Source of the DNA: Pseudovibrio denitrificans JCM 12308
Lineage (GTDB): Bacteria > Pseudomonadota > Alphaproteobacteria > Rhizobiales > Stappiaceae
Length of the DNA stretch: 64,000 nt
NCBI RefSeq assembly: GCF_001310815.1
Contig: NZ_BAZK01000002.1
Coordinates: 22,443-86,442, forward strand
Direction: 5' to 3'
Shown: one piece after another, positions 11,157-18,601 of the stretch
Position numbering within the stretch: the stretch's first letter is position 1
How the letters are laid out: each line of letters opens with the position of its first letter
Program-made: the position numbers and the translations under genes
Notes under the pieces: generated by a model
What the model saw: the letters and a program-made list of their open reading frames with translations, nothing else
Databases searched by the model: none
What the model was told of the DNA's origin: nothing

Positions 11157-12059
11157 ATGGACACGATCCGGGTTCGCATTCCGGCGCCTGAAGCTGAAGC
11201 AAAGGCACTCTCCGATATTATGGAGGCCCGCTTTGAAGATGATGGTTTTCCGGTTGCTGTTTTTGAAAGCTCCACTGATGGAACCATCTGGACAGCTGAG
11301 GTGCTGGTGCTGGAGTCCACGATTGATGACGCGATCAATCTGGTAGAAATGCGCCTGTTTGATCAGTTCGAAGGTGGCGTTATCCCAACTTCGGCTGAAG
11401 TTGAAGCGCTGCCGGATATCAACTGGGTTGCCAAGTCTCTTGAAGGTTTGAAGCCGGTTCGTGCGGATCGCGTTATTGTGCATGGTGCGCATGATCGTGA
11501 TGCGGTCAACAAGTCTGATATTGGTATCGAAATTGAAGCGGCGCAGGCATTTGGCACGGGTCACCATGGTACGACCGAAGGTTGCCTGCTGGAACTGCAG
11601 CGTCTGCTGAAGCGCCACAAGTACCATCGCATGCTTGATCTGGGTACCGGCACCGGTGTTCTGGGTATTGCTCTTGCAAAGCTGACCGGTTCTGAGGTTC
11701 TGGCAACGGATATTGATCCGATCGCGATTGAAGCTGCGATTGACAATGCGCGCAAGAACAATGTTGGTCCCCTGTTCAAAGCCTTTACAGGCGCTGGTGT
11801 GGAAGATCGTCGCTTCAACGAGTTTGGACCGTTTGATCTGGTTGTTGCCAACATCCTTGCAAAGCCATTGGTGCAGATGTCTGCCAAGCTGTGCAATCAC
11901 CTTGCGCACAAGTCCACGCTGGTCCTTTCCGGATTGCGCATAGAGCACGGCCCGCGGATTATTTCCGCTTACGGCCAGCAGGGCCTGAAGCTGGTGCATC
12001 GCCGTGAGATTGATGGTTGGCTGACCCTGACTTTTGCTAAGGGCAACTGGGCGCCATAA
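11157..12059 (+). CDS. prmA: Ribosomal protein L11 methyltransferase
   Basis: PrmA trimethylates ribosomal protein L11 with S-adenosylmethionine. The 300-residue protein has the short N-terminal substrate-recognition domain (about 1-100), the AFGTGHHGTT motif (131-140), the SAM-binding motif I DLGTGTGVLG (161-170), the acidic motif ATDIDPIA, and FDLVVANILAKPL, which matches the N-x-L/I catalytic region of PrmA. Length is normal. It begins after a 90-bp gap following the antiporter and ends at a strong intrinsic terminator (12086-12117). Confidence 0.95.
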   Translation: MDTIRVRIPAPEAEAKALSDIMEARFEDDGFPVAVFESSTDGTIWTAEVLVLESTIDDAINLVEMRLFDQFEGGVIPTSAEVEALPDINWVAKSLEGLKPVRADRVIVHGAHDRDAVNKSDIGIEIEAAQAFGTGHHGTTEGCLLELQRLLKRHKYHRMLDLGTGTGVLGIALAKLTGSEVLATDIDPIAIEAAIDNARKNNVGPLFKAFTGAGVEDRRFNEFGPFDLVVANILAKPLVQMSAKLCNHLAHKSTLVLSGLRIEHGPRIISAYGQQGLKLVHRREIDGWLTLTFAKGNWAP

Positions 12060-12085
12060 GCTCATTTGCACTGTGAATAATTCAA

Positions 12086-12117
12086 AACCCTCTTTGCTTC
12101 TGCTTAGAGGGTTTTTT
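12086..12117 (+). terminator. Intrinsic terminator of prmA
   Basis: AACCCTCT (12086-12093) pairs with AGAGGGTT (12106-12113), followed by six T. This is a standard Rho-independent terminator 27 bp after the prmA stop. On the minus strand the same hairpin is followed by AAAA-derived T residues, so it could also stop transcripts arriving from the small-RNA array. Confidence 0.85.
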
Positions 12118-12145
12118 GATGTCTGATTGTTGGGTTGCAGAAAAC

Positions 12146-12386
12146 AAAAAACCTTTGCTTCCTGATCCGGCAAATTGGGAGGAGGTTGCCGGGGAAGCAA
12201 AGGTTTTTTTGTGTGCCAAGCAACTGGGAGGAATTTGCTTAGCTTGCTAGATATTGGGAGGAGGTATCTAGCTATATGAGTGGCATTTCTAGCGCTTTAT
12301 CAGCTGCTGATGGCTGCCGGCCATTGGTGTCGTGCGCATCACATTGGGAGGAGGTGTGATCCGCCGGTTTGCTTTGGGAGGGAAGC
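12146..12386 (-). ncRNA. Array of five CCUCCUCCC-loop hairpins (CcsR/cuckoo/alpha-r14 sRNA family)
   Basis: Five perfect hairpins follow one another, each showing CCTCCTCCC or a close variant in its loop on the minus strand. In minus-strand order the stems are GCTT/AAGC (12371-12386), ATCACA/TGTGAT (12338-12360), CTAGATA/TATCTAG (12247-12271), AAGCAA/TTGCTT (12218-12240) and CCGGCAA/TTGCCGG (12167-12192). The last is enclosed in a further 17-bp stem (12146-12162 with 12193-12209) flanked by T runs on both strands, a bidirectional terminator. Known CcsR/cuckoo/alpha-r14 RNAs of alphaproteobacteria are tandem, stress-induced and carry this Shine-Dalgarno-complementary loop. Family and strand are inferred from the loop; no DUF1127 gene, a common partner, was found beside it. 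Confidence 0.75.
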
Positions 12387-12445
12387 GCCCCGTCGACGAG
12401 AGGACTTATCCATTATTTTAGTTTGTAAAAAAAGAGATAGTTTCG

Positions 12446-12487
12446 CATGACACTTATGCATTTTTTGCATGTCTTGGGATTGTCATG
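12446..12487. repeat. Nested inverted repeat upstream of pepP
   Basis: CATGACA (12446-12452) and TGTCATG (12481-12487) enclose a second inverted repeat ATGCA (12456-12460)/TGCAT (12466-12470) with a T6 loop. It lies between the hairpin array and the aminopeptidase gene. It may be an operator, or a structure near the 5' end of the small-RNA transcript; nothing in the sequence decides. Confidence 0.4.
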
Positions 12488-12640
12488 ATCTGAATTTGCA
12501 TGGAGTACATAGCAGATCTGCGTATACGGCATGGATTGTGTACTTCTGTATCCTTTTGGCTTCTTATGAGAGCATAAAATCCTCTGAGGAGGCTTGTTTG
12601 TGTGGTTGAGTTGCGTCGCGATCAGCATTAGCCTTCCGGC

Positions 12641-14461
12641 ATGTTTCAGAGCTTTGACACAGTAAATGATAAATCTCGCGGGCCGGTTCGGTTGGCCGCT
12701 CTGCGGGAAGAGCTGGCCTCTCGCGGGCTTGATGGCTTTTTGGTGCCGCGTGCAGATGCACACCAGGGCGAGTATGTGCCTGACAGTGATTGCCGTCTTG
12801 AATGGCTGACCGGCTTTACCGGGTCTGCCGGCATTGCTGGCGTGCTCAGTGACAAGGCTGCGATCTTTATTGATGGTCGCTACACCATTCAGGTGCGGGA
12901 TCAGGTGGATGAGGAGGCGTTTGCTTATCGTCATCTGATTGATGAACCGCTGACTGACTGGCTGCGTGAGAATGCACAGGAAGGTCAGAAGATCGGTTAT
13001 GACCCGATGCTGCATCCTGTTCGTCAGGTACGCTCCCTGAAAGCGGCTTGTAAAAAGGCTGGTGCTGAACTGGTTGCTGTTGATGGCAATCCAGTGGATG
13101 CGGTCTGGAATGACCGTCCAGCAGCACCGCTTGGTGCGGTCAACATGCATCCCATGCAATTTGCAGGTGAAAGCGCTGCAGACAAGATCAAGCGTATTGG
13201 CGAGCTGATTGCTGAGAAGGAAGCTGACACTGCGCTTCTGACCCAGCCGGACTCCATTGCATGGTTGCTGAACATTCGCGGTAGCGATGTGATGCATACG
13301 CCGTTGCCGCTGTCTTTCGCTCTGGTGCCGACCAAGGGCAAGCCATCCCTGTTCATTGATGGGCGCAAGCTTTCCAATGAAGTGCGTGATGAGCTAAGCT
13401 CTCTGGCTGATATCGATGAGCCGGGCGGACTTGCTCCAGCACTGAAGGCGCTTGGAACGGATGGCAAGCGGGTTCTGATTGATACCGGACTTGCTGGTCA
13501 GGCGCTTTATGATGCGGTTGCTGACAATGGCGGTCATGTCGTAGAGGGGCAGGAACCAACCCTGCTGCCGAAAGCGATCAAAAATCAGGCTGAGATTGAA
13601 GGCACCAAAGCGGCTCATCTGCGTGATGGTGTTGCGTATGCACGCTTCCTTGCATGGTTTGAGAAGACCGCGCCGCTTGGTGGCCTGACTGAGGTTGTTG
13701 TTGCTGAGAAGCTTGAGGAGTTCCGCCGCGAGACGGGCGCTCTGAAAGACATCTCCTTTGACACTATCTCTGCTGCTGGTCCTCACGGAGCGATTTGTCA
13801 CTACCGTGTGAGCTATGACAGCAACTTGCCGATTGAGCTGAACAGTGTCTACCTGATTGACTCCGGTGCGCAGTACGAAGACGGCACGACCGATATCACC
13901 CGTACGTTGGCTGTTGGAGCTGTGACCGCTGAGCAGTGCAAGCATTTCACGCTTGTTCTGAAAGGGCACATAGCGATTGCGACAGCCCGCTTCCCGGTTG
14001 GAACAACAGGTTCTCAGCTGGATACGCTGGCGCGTATTGATCTCTGGAAGCAGGGTCTCGATTTTGACCACGGCACTGGCCATGGCGTTGGTTCTTATCT
14101 GGGTGTGCATGAAGGTCCGCAGCGGATTGCAAAGGCCCCGAACAGCATTGTGCTGAAGCCGGGCATGATCCTTTCCAATGAGCCGGGTTATTACCGTGCA
14201 GATGAGTATGGCATCCGCATTGAGAATCTTGAGCTGGTGACACCTGCTGCAGCCATTGAAGGTGGTGACCAGAAGATGCTTGGCTTTGAGCCGTTGACAC
14301 TGGCGCCGATTGATCTGCGCATGGTGGACACCAAGCTTCTCTCTGAGTTTGAGCTGAATTGGCTGAACGCTTACCACGCACGTGTGCGTGAGCTGGTTGG
14401 CCCACTGCTTGATGATGAGACCAAGGCATGGCTGGAAGAGGCGACCCGTCCGGTCTCCTGA
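12641..14461 (+). CDS. pepP: Xaa-Pro aminopeptidase (M24B family)
   Basis: A 606-residue metallopeptidase removing the N-terminal residue from peptides with proline in second position. Two creatinase-like N-terminal domains (about 10-140 and 165-320; QGEYVPDSDCRLEWLTGFTGSAG is characteristic) precede the pita-bread catalytic domain. The metal ligands are visible: Asp in YLIDSGAQYEDGTTD, the second Asp in DITRT, His in DHGTGHGVG, Glu in LSNEPGYY and Glu in GIRIENL. Length and domain order match the long, eukaryote-like bacterial APP enzymes, not the ~440-residue E. coli PepP. Cytosolic; no signal peptide. A terminator follows 30 bp after the stop. Confidence 0.93.
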   Translation: MFQSFDTVNDKSRGPVRLAALREELASRGLDGFLVPRADAHQGEYVPDSDCRLEWLTGFTGSAGIAGVLSDKAAIFIDGRYTIQVRDQVDEEAFAYRHLIDEPLTDWLRENAQEGQKIGYDPMLHPVRQVRSLKAACKKAGAELVAVDGNPVDAVWNDRPAAPLGAVNMHPMQFAGESAADKIKRIGELIAEKEADTALLTQPDSIAWLLNIRGSDVMHTPLPLSFALVPTKGKPSLFIDGRKLSNEVRDELSSLADIDEPGGLAPALKALGTDGKRVLIDTGLAGQALYDAVADNGGHVVEGQEPTLLPKAIKNQAEIEGTKAAHLRDGVAYARFLAWFEKTAPLGGLTEVVVAEKLEEFRRETGALKDISFDTISAAGPHGAICHYRVSYDSNLPIELNSVYLIDSGAQYEDGTTDITRTLAVGAVTAEQCKHFTLVLKGHIAIATARFPVGTTGSQLDTLARIDLWKQGLDFDHGTGHGVGSYLGVHEGPQRIAKAPNSIVLKPGMILSNEPGYYRADEYGIRIENLELVTPAAAIEGGDQKMLGFEPLTLAPIDLRMVDTKLLSEFELNWLNAYHARVRELVGPLLDDETKAWLEEATRPVS

Positions 14462-14491
14462 TCATGATCAGCTTTGTCATGAGATAAAGAA

Positions 14492-14519
14492 AACCCCGCT
14501 TCACGGAGCGGGGTTTTTT
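14492..14519 (+). terminator. Intrinsic terminator after pepP
   Basis: AACCCCGCT (14492-14500) pairs with AGCGGGGTT (14507-14515) with a T6 run. It lies between the convergent pepP and azlD genes; the plus-strand T run makes it chiefly a pepP terminator. Confidence 0.85.
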
Positions 14520-14521
14520 GT

Positions 14522-14845
14522 TTAGATGACAGCAAGTGCCATTCTTAAGACCACGACACTGACAACACCGATTGTCATGGCTGCCAGCATGGGGAAGCGT
14601 AGAGCTGCGACAGCGGTGATGGCGGTCGCTGCGGTTTCAGCAATGCCGGTTGCGAAGGCAGTTGGGGCTACGACAGACATGAGGATTGCAGGAGGAACAG
14701 CCTGTAGCGCTGCTTCTGTTCTGCCGGAGAAGGTGACGAACTTTGTCAGCACCAGTCCTGCAATGCGGGTCAGGTAGGTTCCTGCTGCCATAACCAGAAT
14801 GGTGAAGAGGACGAGCGGATCAACTGCGAAGATTTCTGAGGTCAT
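14522..14845 (-). CDS. azlD: AzlD-family branched-chain amino acid export subunit
   Basis: A 107-residue integral membrane protein with about four hydrophobic segments (LFTILVMAAGTYLTRIAGLVL, AVPPAILMSVVAPTAFATG, AAATAITAVAALRFPMLAAM, IGVVSVVVLRMALAVI). The T-Y-L-x-R opening and AVPPAILMS match AzlD, the small partner of the AzlC permease exporting branched-chain amino acids. Its ATG overlaps the azlC stop (ATGA, 14842-14845), so the two are translationally coupled. Substrate is inferred from family only. Confidence 0.85.
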   Translation of the reverse strand: MTSEIFAVDPLVLFTILVMAAGTYLTRIAGLVLTKFVTFSGRTEAALQAVPPAILMSVVAPTAFATGIAETAATAITAVAALRFPMLAAMTIGVVSVVVLRMALAVI

Positions 14846-15591
14846 GATTGTAACGCCTCCGCAGAGTTCTTAAGCCCGTTTGGATTGTCGTCATATTGAA
14901 TGGCAGCTGCAATGACGCCTACAATTGCGCCCGCGATTATGTACCAGGCGCCCGGCACGAACTTATGTGTGAGCACGGCGGCCAATCCACTGGCGGCGAG
15001 TACCACACCGGTTTTCCGGCCTTGCCAGAAACCCATAACCAGACAGATGAAGAGGGCGGTGAATGCGAAATCCAGACCGTAGCGGGATGGATCGCCCATG
15101 ACTGCGCCGATCAGACTTCCTGCGACTGTGGCCACCTGCCATGTGATGAACAGGGTCAAGCCCACTCCTAAGTAGAAGCTGAAGGTTGTGTGCTGCTTCA
15201 TGGCGCGCTGCTCAGACAGGGCCCAGACCTCGTCGGCCAGTATGAAGAAGCCGAGATATCGTTGCAGGGTTGTCCAGTGACCCAGTTTTGGGGCCAGAGA
15301 GGCACTCATGAGTACGTGGCGTAGGTTGATCAGGAACGTTGAGAAGGCAATGGTGAGCCACGGCAGCGGGTCTGCCCACAGATCCAGCGCGAGGAACTGG
15401 GAGCCGCCTGCGAACACGAAGGAACCCATCAGCAGCACTTCCAAAGGAGACATTCCTTTTTGTGCTGCGAGAGCACCAAACAACAGGCCGATGGGCGTTG
15501 CGGCGAACACCAGTGGGAAGAACGTGGTGACACCGAGCAAAAATTCATTGGGGCCAGCGTTGACCGCTGATTTGTTTTGGTTGCTTTTCAC
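14842..15591 (-). CDS. azlC: AzlC-family permease
   Basis: A 249-residue membrane permease. PLVFAATPIGLLFGALAAQKGMSPLEVLLMGSFVFAGGSQF is the characteristic AzlC N-terminal repeat, followed by NLRHVLMSASLAPKLG, also a family signature. About eight membrane segments. With AzlD it should form a branched-chain amino acid exporter in the inner membrane. The upstream gene on the same strand is an AraC-family regulator, separated by 101 bp that contains a palindrome, so this is a likely regulator-exporter unit. Confidence 0.88.
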   Translation of the reverse strand: MKSNQNKSAVNAGPNEFLLGVTTFFPLVFAATPIGLLFGALAAQKGMSPLEVLLMGSFVFAGGSQFLALDLWADPLPWLTIAFSTFLINLRHVLMSASLAPKLGHWTTLQRYLGFFILADEVWALSEQRAMKQHTTFSFYLGVGLTLFITWQVATVAGSLIGAVMGDPSRYGLDFAFTALFICLVMGFWQGRKTGVVLAASGLAAVLTHKFVPGAWYIIAGAIVGVIAAAIQYDDNPNGLKNSAEALQS

Positions 15592-15665
15592 AAAACCCTC
15601 CTAAAAGCATGGAGTGTTTTTAAGGCAGAGCGGTCGGAGCCGTCTTGAACGAAATTGCGCTTCTA

Positions 15666-15683
15666 CTACCAATTGGTGGTATG
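15666..15683. promoter_or_regulatory. Near-palindrome between the araC-type gene and azlC
   Basis: TACTACCAATTGGTGGTA (about 15665-15682) is an 18-bp near-palindrome with the perfect core ACCAATTGGT at 15668-15677. It lies 75-90 bp upstream of azlC, just before the 3' end of the regulator gene. An operator for azlCD is the simplest reading; this is inference. Confidence 0.4.
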
Positions 15684-15692
15684 TCGCGGATA

Positions 15693-16562
15693 TTAAATGG
15701 AAATCACGGACCGCTGGAAGGCTGCCGGAGTGGTGCCGACGCGGGATTTGAACTGGCGTGTCAGGTGGGCCTGATCCGCAAAGCCGCAAAGTGAGGCTGT
15801 CTCGCTTGGAGAAGTGCCACGAACGAGCAGGCGTCTTGCATTGCGTACGCGGACGTCTGTCAGATAAGCATGTGGGGTCTGGCCCGTGGCTTTCTTGAAG
15901 GAGCGGATGAGGTGATATTTGGAGCGGCCTGAGATGTTCACCAGATCATCCAGATGCACGTTGCCCATGAAGCTTTCTTCCAGATACTCACGTGCTCTTC
16001 TTACCGCGACCGGATCTTTGGAGTTCATGTCGCTTTCGCGGAAGCTGCCGTATTTGGCGAGCATCTTGGCGAAGATCATATAGAGCGGCTCTTCGGCTTC
16101 CAGACCTATAGAGCGGTTCTGTATGGACTTGTGAGCTGTGATGAACTCCTGACAGAGCTCAGGGTCATGGACACAAGCCTCCGGGAAGTATGGTGTTCCG
16201 CTTTGGGGCTTGTCTGTCAGGTCTTCGGCGATCTTCTGCAGCAAGGAAATGCTCGGGTAGGTCATCCGGTAGGTGTAGCCATAACCTTCTGGTATGCCGT
16301 CGTGTAGCTCGAACGGGTTCACGAACACCAGATCTCCGGGGCCTGCAAATATCTGCTCGCCGCGCTGCCAATAGCACTGACAGCCCTGAAGAATTCCGCC
16401 AACAACGAAGGTGTCATGGGTGTGGGGTTCGTAGACGTGGGTTCTGAAACTTGCCGCAAGACATTCCAGTCCGTCAAAGTTGGGAGCGCTCCAGAACTGA
16501 GCGTTTTCTCCCGTATTGAGCGGAGTTGCTTCCAATGCAGCTTTTTGAGTGACCGGTTTCAT
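15693..16562 (-). CDS. AraC-family transcriptional regulator
   Basis: A 289-residue regulator with an N-terminal cupin-like sensing domain (HTHDTFVVGGILQGCQCYWQ...GDLVFVNPFELHDG, about residues 45-95) and a C-terminal double helix-turn-helix (about 185-285), with the conserved NISGRSKYHLIRSFKKATGQTPHAYL and CGFADQAHLTRQFKSRVGTTPAAFQ segments. It precedes azlCD on the same strand, so it probably controls this exporter in response to a small molecule bound by the cupin; the ligand is not evident. The AraC-azlC order is common in proteobacteria. Confidence 0.92.
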   Translation of the reverse strand: MKPVTQKAALEATPLNTGENAQFWSAPNFDGLECLAASFRTHVYEPHTHDTFVVGGILQGCQCYWQRGEQIFAGPGDLVFVNPFELHDGIPEGYGYTYRMTYPSISLLQKIAEDLTDKPQSGTPYFPEACVHDPELCQEFITAHKSIQNRSIGLEAEEPLYMIFAKMLAKYGSFRESDMNSKDPVAVRRAREYLEESFMGNVHLDDLVNISGRSKYHLIRSFKKATGQTPHAYLTDVRVRNARRLLVRGTSPSETASLCGFADQAHLTRQFKSRVGTTPAAFQRSVISI

Positions 16563-16651
16563 AGACCCAAATTACCCAGCGAAGACAATGATGTCTTGAA
16601 CGAGATTGCTGTTTTTTTCGGATGGGTCAATGGAGATTATCTGGGGTTTGG

Positions 16652-18292
16652 CTAGCGGTGCTCCTCAACATTCGCCTGAATGAGGGCGGAGTTGAAGTAG
16701 CGCAGCGCCTTCACGTGGCTTGCATAGCCAATGACTTGCGTCGGGTTTTTCGGGTCTATGACAGGCAGCGTGGCCTTGCCGGCATCATCGAAGGCCTTGA
16801 GGGCTTTCTCCAGCGTATCCAGCGGTGCGAGGAATGGTTCTTCTGTCTCTGGATCGAAGGTGGTGTCGGTGTCCGGGCGTGGAGGGTCCGCGAAATCTTC
16901 CACGTGCACGATGCGGACGAGCCACTTGTGGGCCCCGTCTTGCAGCATGACGCCGCGCATCTCTAGCTGCCAGTGGAAGTAGGAGCGTCCATGGATTGCC
17001 TGATTGAGGCCGGTGGCGATGGAGACTGAGATCAGCAGCGCGATGGAAAGCTCGTAACCGCCTGTCAGCTCGAACACGATCATTGTGGTTGAGATCGGTG
17101 CTCCCAGCACTGCGGCGGCCACTGCACCCATGCCGAGGATGGCGTAAAGACCGTGACTGGAGGCCATCTCTGGCAGATGGTTTGCAGCAATCAAGCCAAA
17201 GGCGCCACCGGTCATGGCGCCCAGATAAAGAGAGGGTGAGAAGATGCCGCCGCCGAAGCGGGAGGCGAGGGTGATGGCCGTTGCAGCTGTTTTAGCAACC
17301 AGCAGCGACAGCATCAAAGTGAGCGACAATTCTGAGTTAAGCGCGCCATCCGTTGCTTCATAGCCGACACCGATGACTTCCGGATAGAAGACAGCGATCG
17401 AGCCGACAAGCACACCGCCAACAACAGGACGCAGCCAGATTGGCATTTTGACGTTTCGGGCGACCCAGTCGGACCCGATCAGAGCAAACTGGAAGGTGAT
17501 GGCCACAATCGCACAGATGATGCCGAGAAGAACGAAGGCCGGAAACTCCCAGTAGGTGTTGATCTGATAATGCGGCAGGATAAAAGCAGCCACATCGCCA
17601 AAATAGAGGCGGGAGACCAGGGTTCCCATGGCAGAAGACAGCACGATTGGCACGAAGGCTGACATGGCGTAGTGGCCGAGGATCACTTCATGCGCGAACA
17701 GAACGCCTGCAATCGGTGCATTAAAGCTGGCTGAGACTGCGCTGGCGACACCTGCTGCCAGCAGAATACGCATTGTTGAATCGGGCAAGTTCAGTCTGGA
17801 AAAGACGGAGGTGCCGAGGGTCGCGCCCAAATGCACCATAGGACCTTCACGACCTGCGCTGGCGCCACTGCCAAGAGAGATGACGGTGATAAGCGCAGAG
17901 CTAATGCCGGGCCAGAAGGGGAGGCCAGTACCGCCGTGGGCGCGCGCTTCAATCACATCTGCCACACCGCCTGCGCGTTGTTTCTTCTGAATGGTTTGCA
18001 ACAGCAAGCCAACGATGGCGCCGCCGATGACCGGGGCCAGAACAATCACATACCAAGGCTGTGCGTTGGCAGCGCTGATCATGCGCTCTGAAGCTGTGCC
18101 GAGCCAAGTCCACTGGATCAATCCGATGCCGATACGGAACAGGATAGCTGAACCACCCACTGCGGCCCCGATGATGAGTGCGAGGAACCAGACAAGCGGA
18201 AGCCGCGATGACAAAAACAAACGTAAATTTGGTTCGACCCATTTATAGGCTATACGCATTGCGATTTTCAGCGGGTTAGCTTGGTTATGCAT
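16652..18292 (-). CDS. ClC-type chloride channel/transporter with CBS-like tail
   Basis: A 546-residue ClC protein with about a dozen membrane helices. The selectivity-filter motifs are present: GSGASAGREGP (GREGP at residues 147-151, Glu149 being the gating glutamate of H+/Cl- exchangers) and GGGIFSPSLYLGAMTGGAFG. The C-terminal ~90 residues after the membrane domain resemble a single CBS module (LEKALKAFDDAGKATLPVIDP...VIGYASHVKAL), so nucleotide regulation is possible. The gating Glu suggests an exchanger more than a passive channel. Divergent from the FAD oxidase gene, with a 309-bp gap. Confidence 0.92.
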   Translation of the reverse strand: MHNQANPLKIAMRIAYKWVEPNLRLFLSSRLPLVWFLALIIGAAVGGSAILFRIGIGLIQWTWLGTASERMISAANAQPWYVIVLAPVIGGAIVGLLLQTIQKKQRAGGVADVIEARAHGGTGLPFWPGISSALITVISLGSGASAGREGPMVHLGATLGTSVFSRLNLPDSTMRILLAAGVASAVSASFNAPIAGVLFAHEVILGHYAMSAFVPIVLSSAMGTLVSRLYFGDVAAFILPHYQINTYWEFPAFVLLGIICAIVAITFQFALIGSDWVARNVKMPIWLRPVVGGVLVGSIAVFYPEVIGVGYEATDGALNSELSLTLMLSLLVAKTAATAITLASRFGGGIFSPSLYLGAMTGGAFGLIAANHLPEMASSHGLYAILGMGAVAAAVLGAPISTTMIVFELTGGYELSIALLISVSIATGLNQAIHGRSYFHWQLEMRGVMLQDGAHKWLVRIVHVEDFADPPRPDTDTTFDPETEEPFLAPLDTLEKALKAFDDAGKATLPVIDPKNPTQVIGYASHVKALRYFNSALIQANVEEHR

Positions 18293-18601
18293 ACTAGATT
18301 AAGCGATAAGACAATGAACGATTGGCACTGTCTTTAACGAGATTCCCCGGGAAACGCCAATCAGGATATGCTCAGATCTTCGAAATTCGGCTCATTATTT
18401 TCGATAAGCACTGAGAAACACTTAAGGCGCCTCCAGAGACCGCTACGTAAGGGCGGGTTCTGCCTTGCCAAAAGCTCAATAATGACGACCATGCAGAATA
18501 CTATAATTCCAATAAATGCCGAGTCGTGGCTTCGGGTTTCGACTATACGCTTGCATGAGCGCTTTCTGGGGGAAGCATCTGGAATATGAGGGAGGTCTGC
18601 C
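18293..18601. other. Divergent promoter region, no gene seen
   Basis: A 309-bp gap between the ClC gene and the FAD-linked oxidase gene. GGGAGG (18590s) immediately precedes the oxidase ATG at 18602. No structured RNA or repeat stands out, and the ORFs crossing it look non-coding. Confidence 0.4.

Noticed and set aside
12171..12382. Hairpins as CsrA/RsmA-sequestering RNA on the plus strand (GGA in loops)
   Set aside because: The plus-strand loops do contain GGA, but alphaproteobacteria generally lack such RsmY/Z RNAs, while CCTCCTCCC loops on the minus strand match a known alphaproteobacterial family. Strand still needs data.
12413..13297. Long minus-strand frame (294 codons) opposite pepP
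   Set aside because: It is antisense to a strongly conserved peptidase and its product looks like a shadow of that frame, with no recognisable domain.
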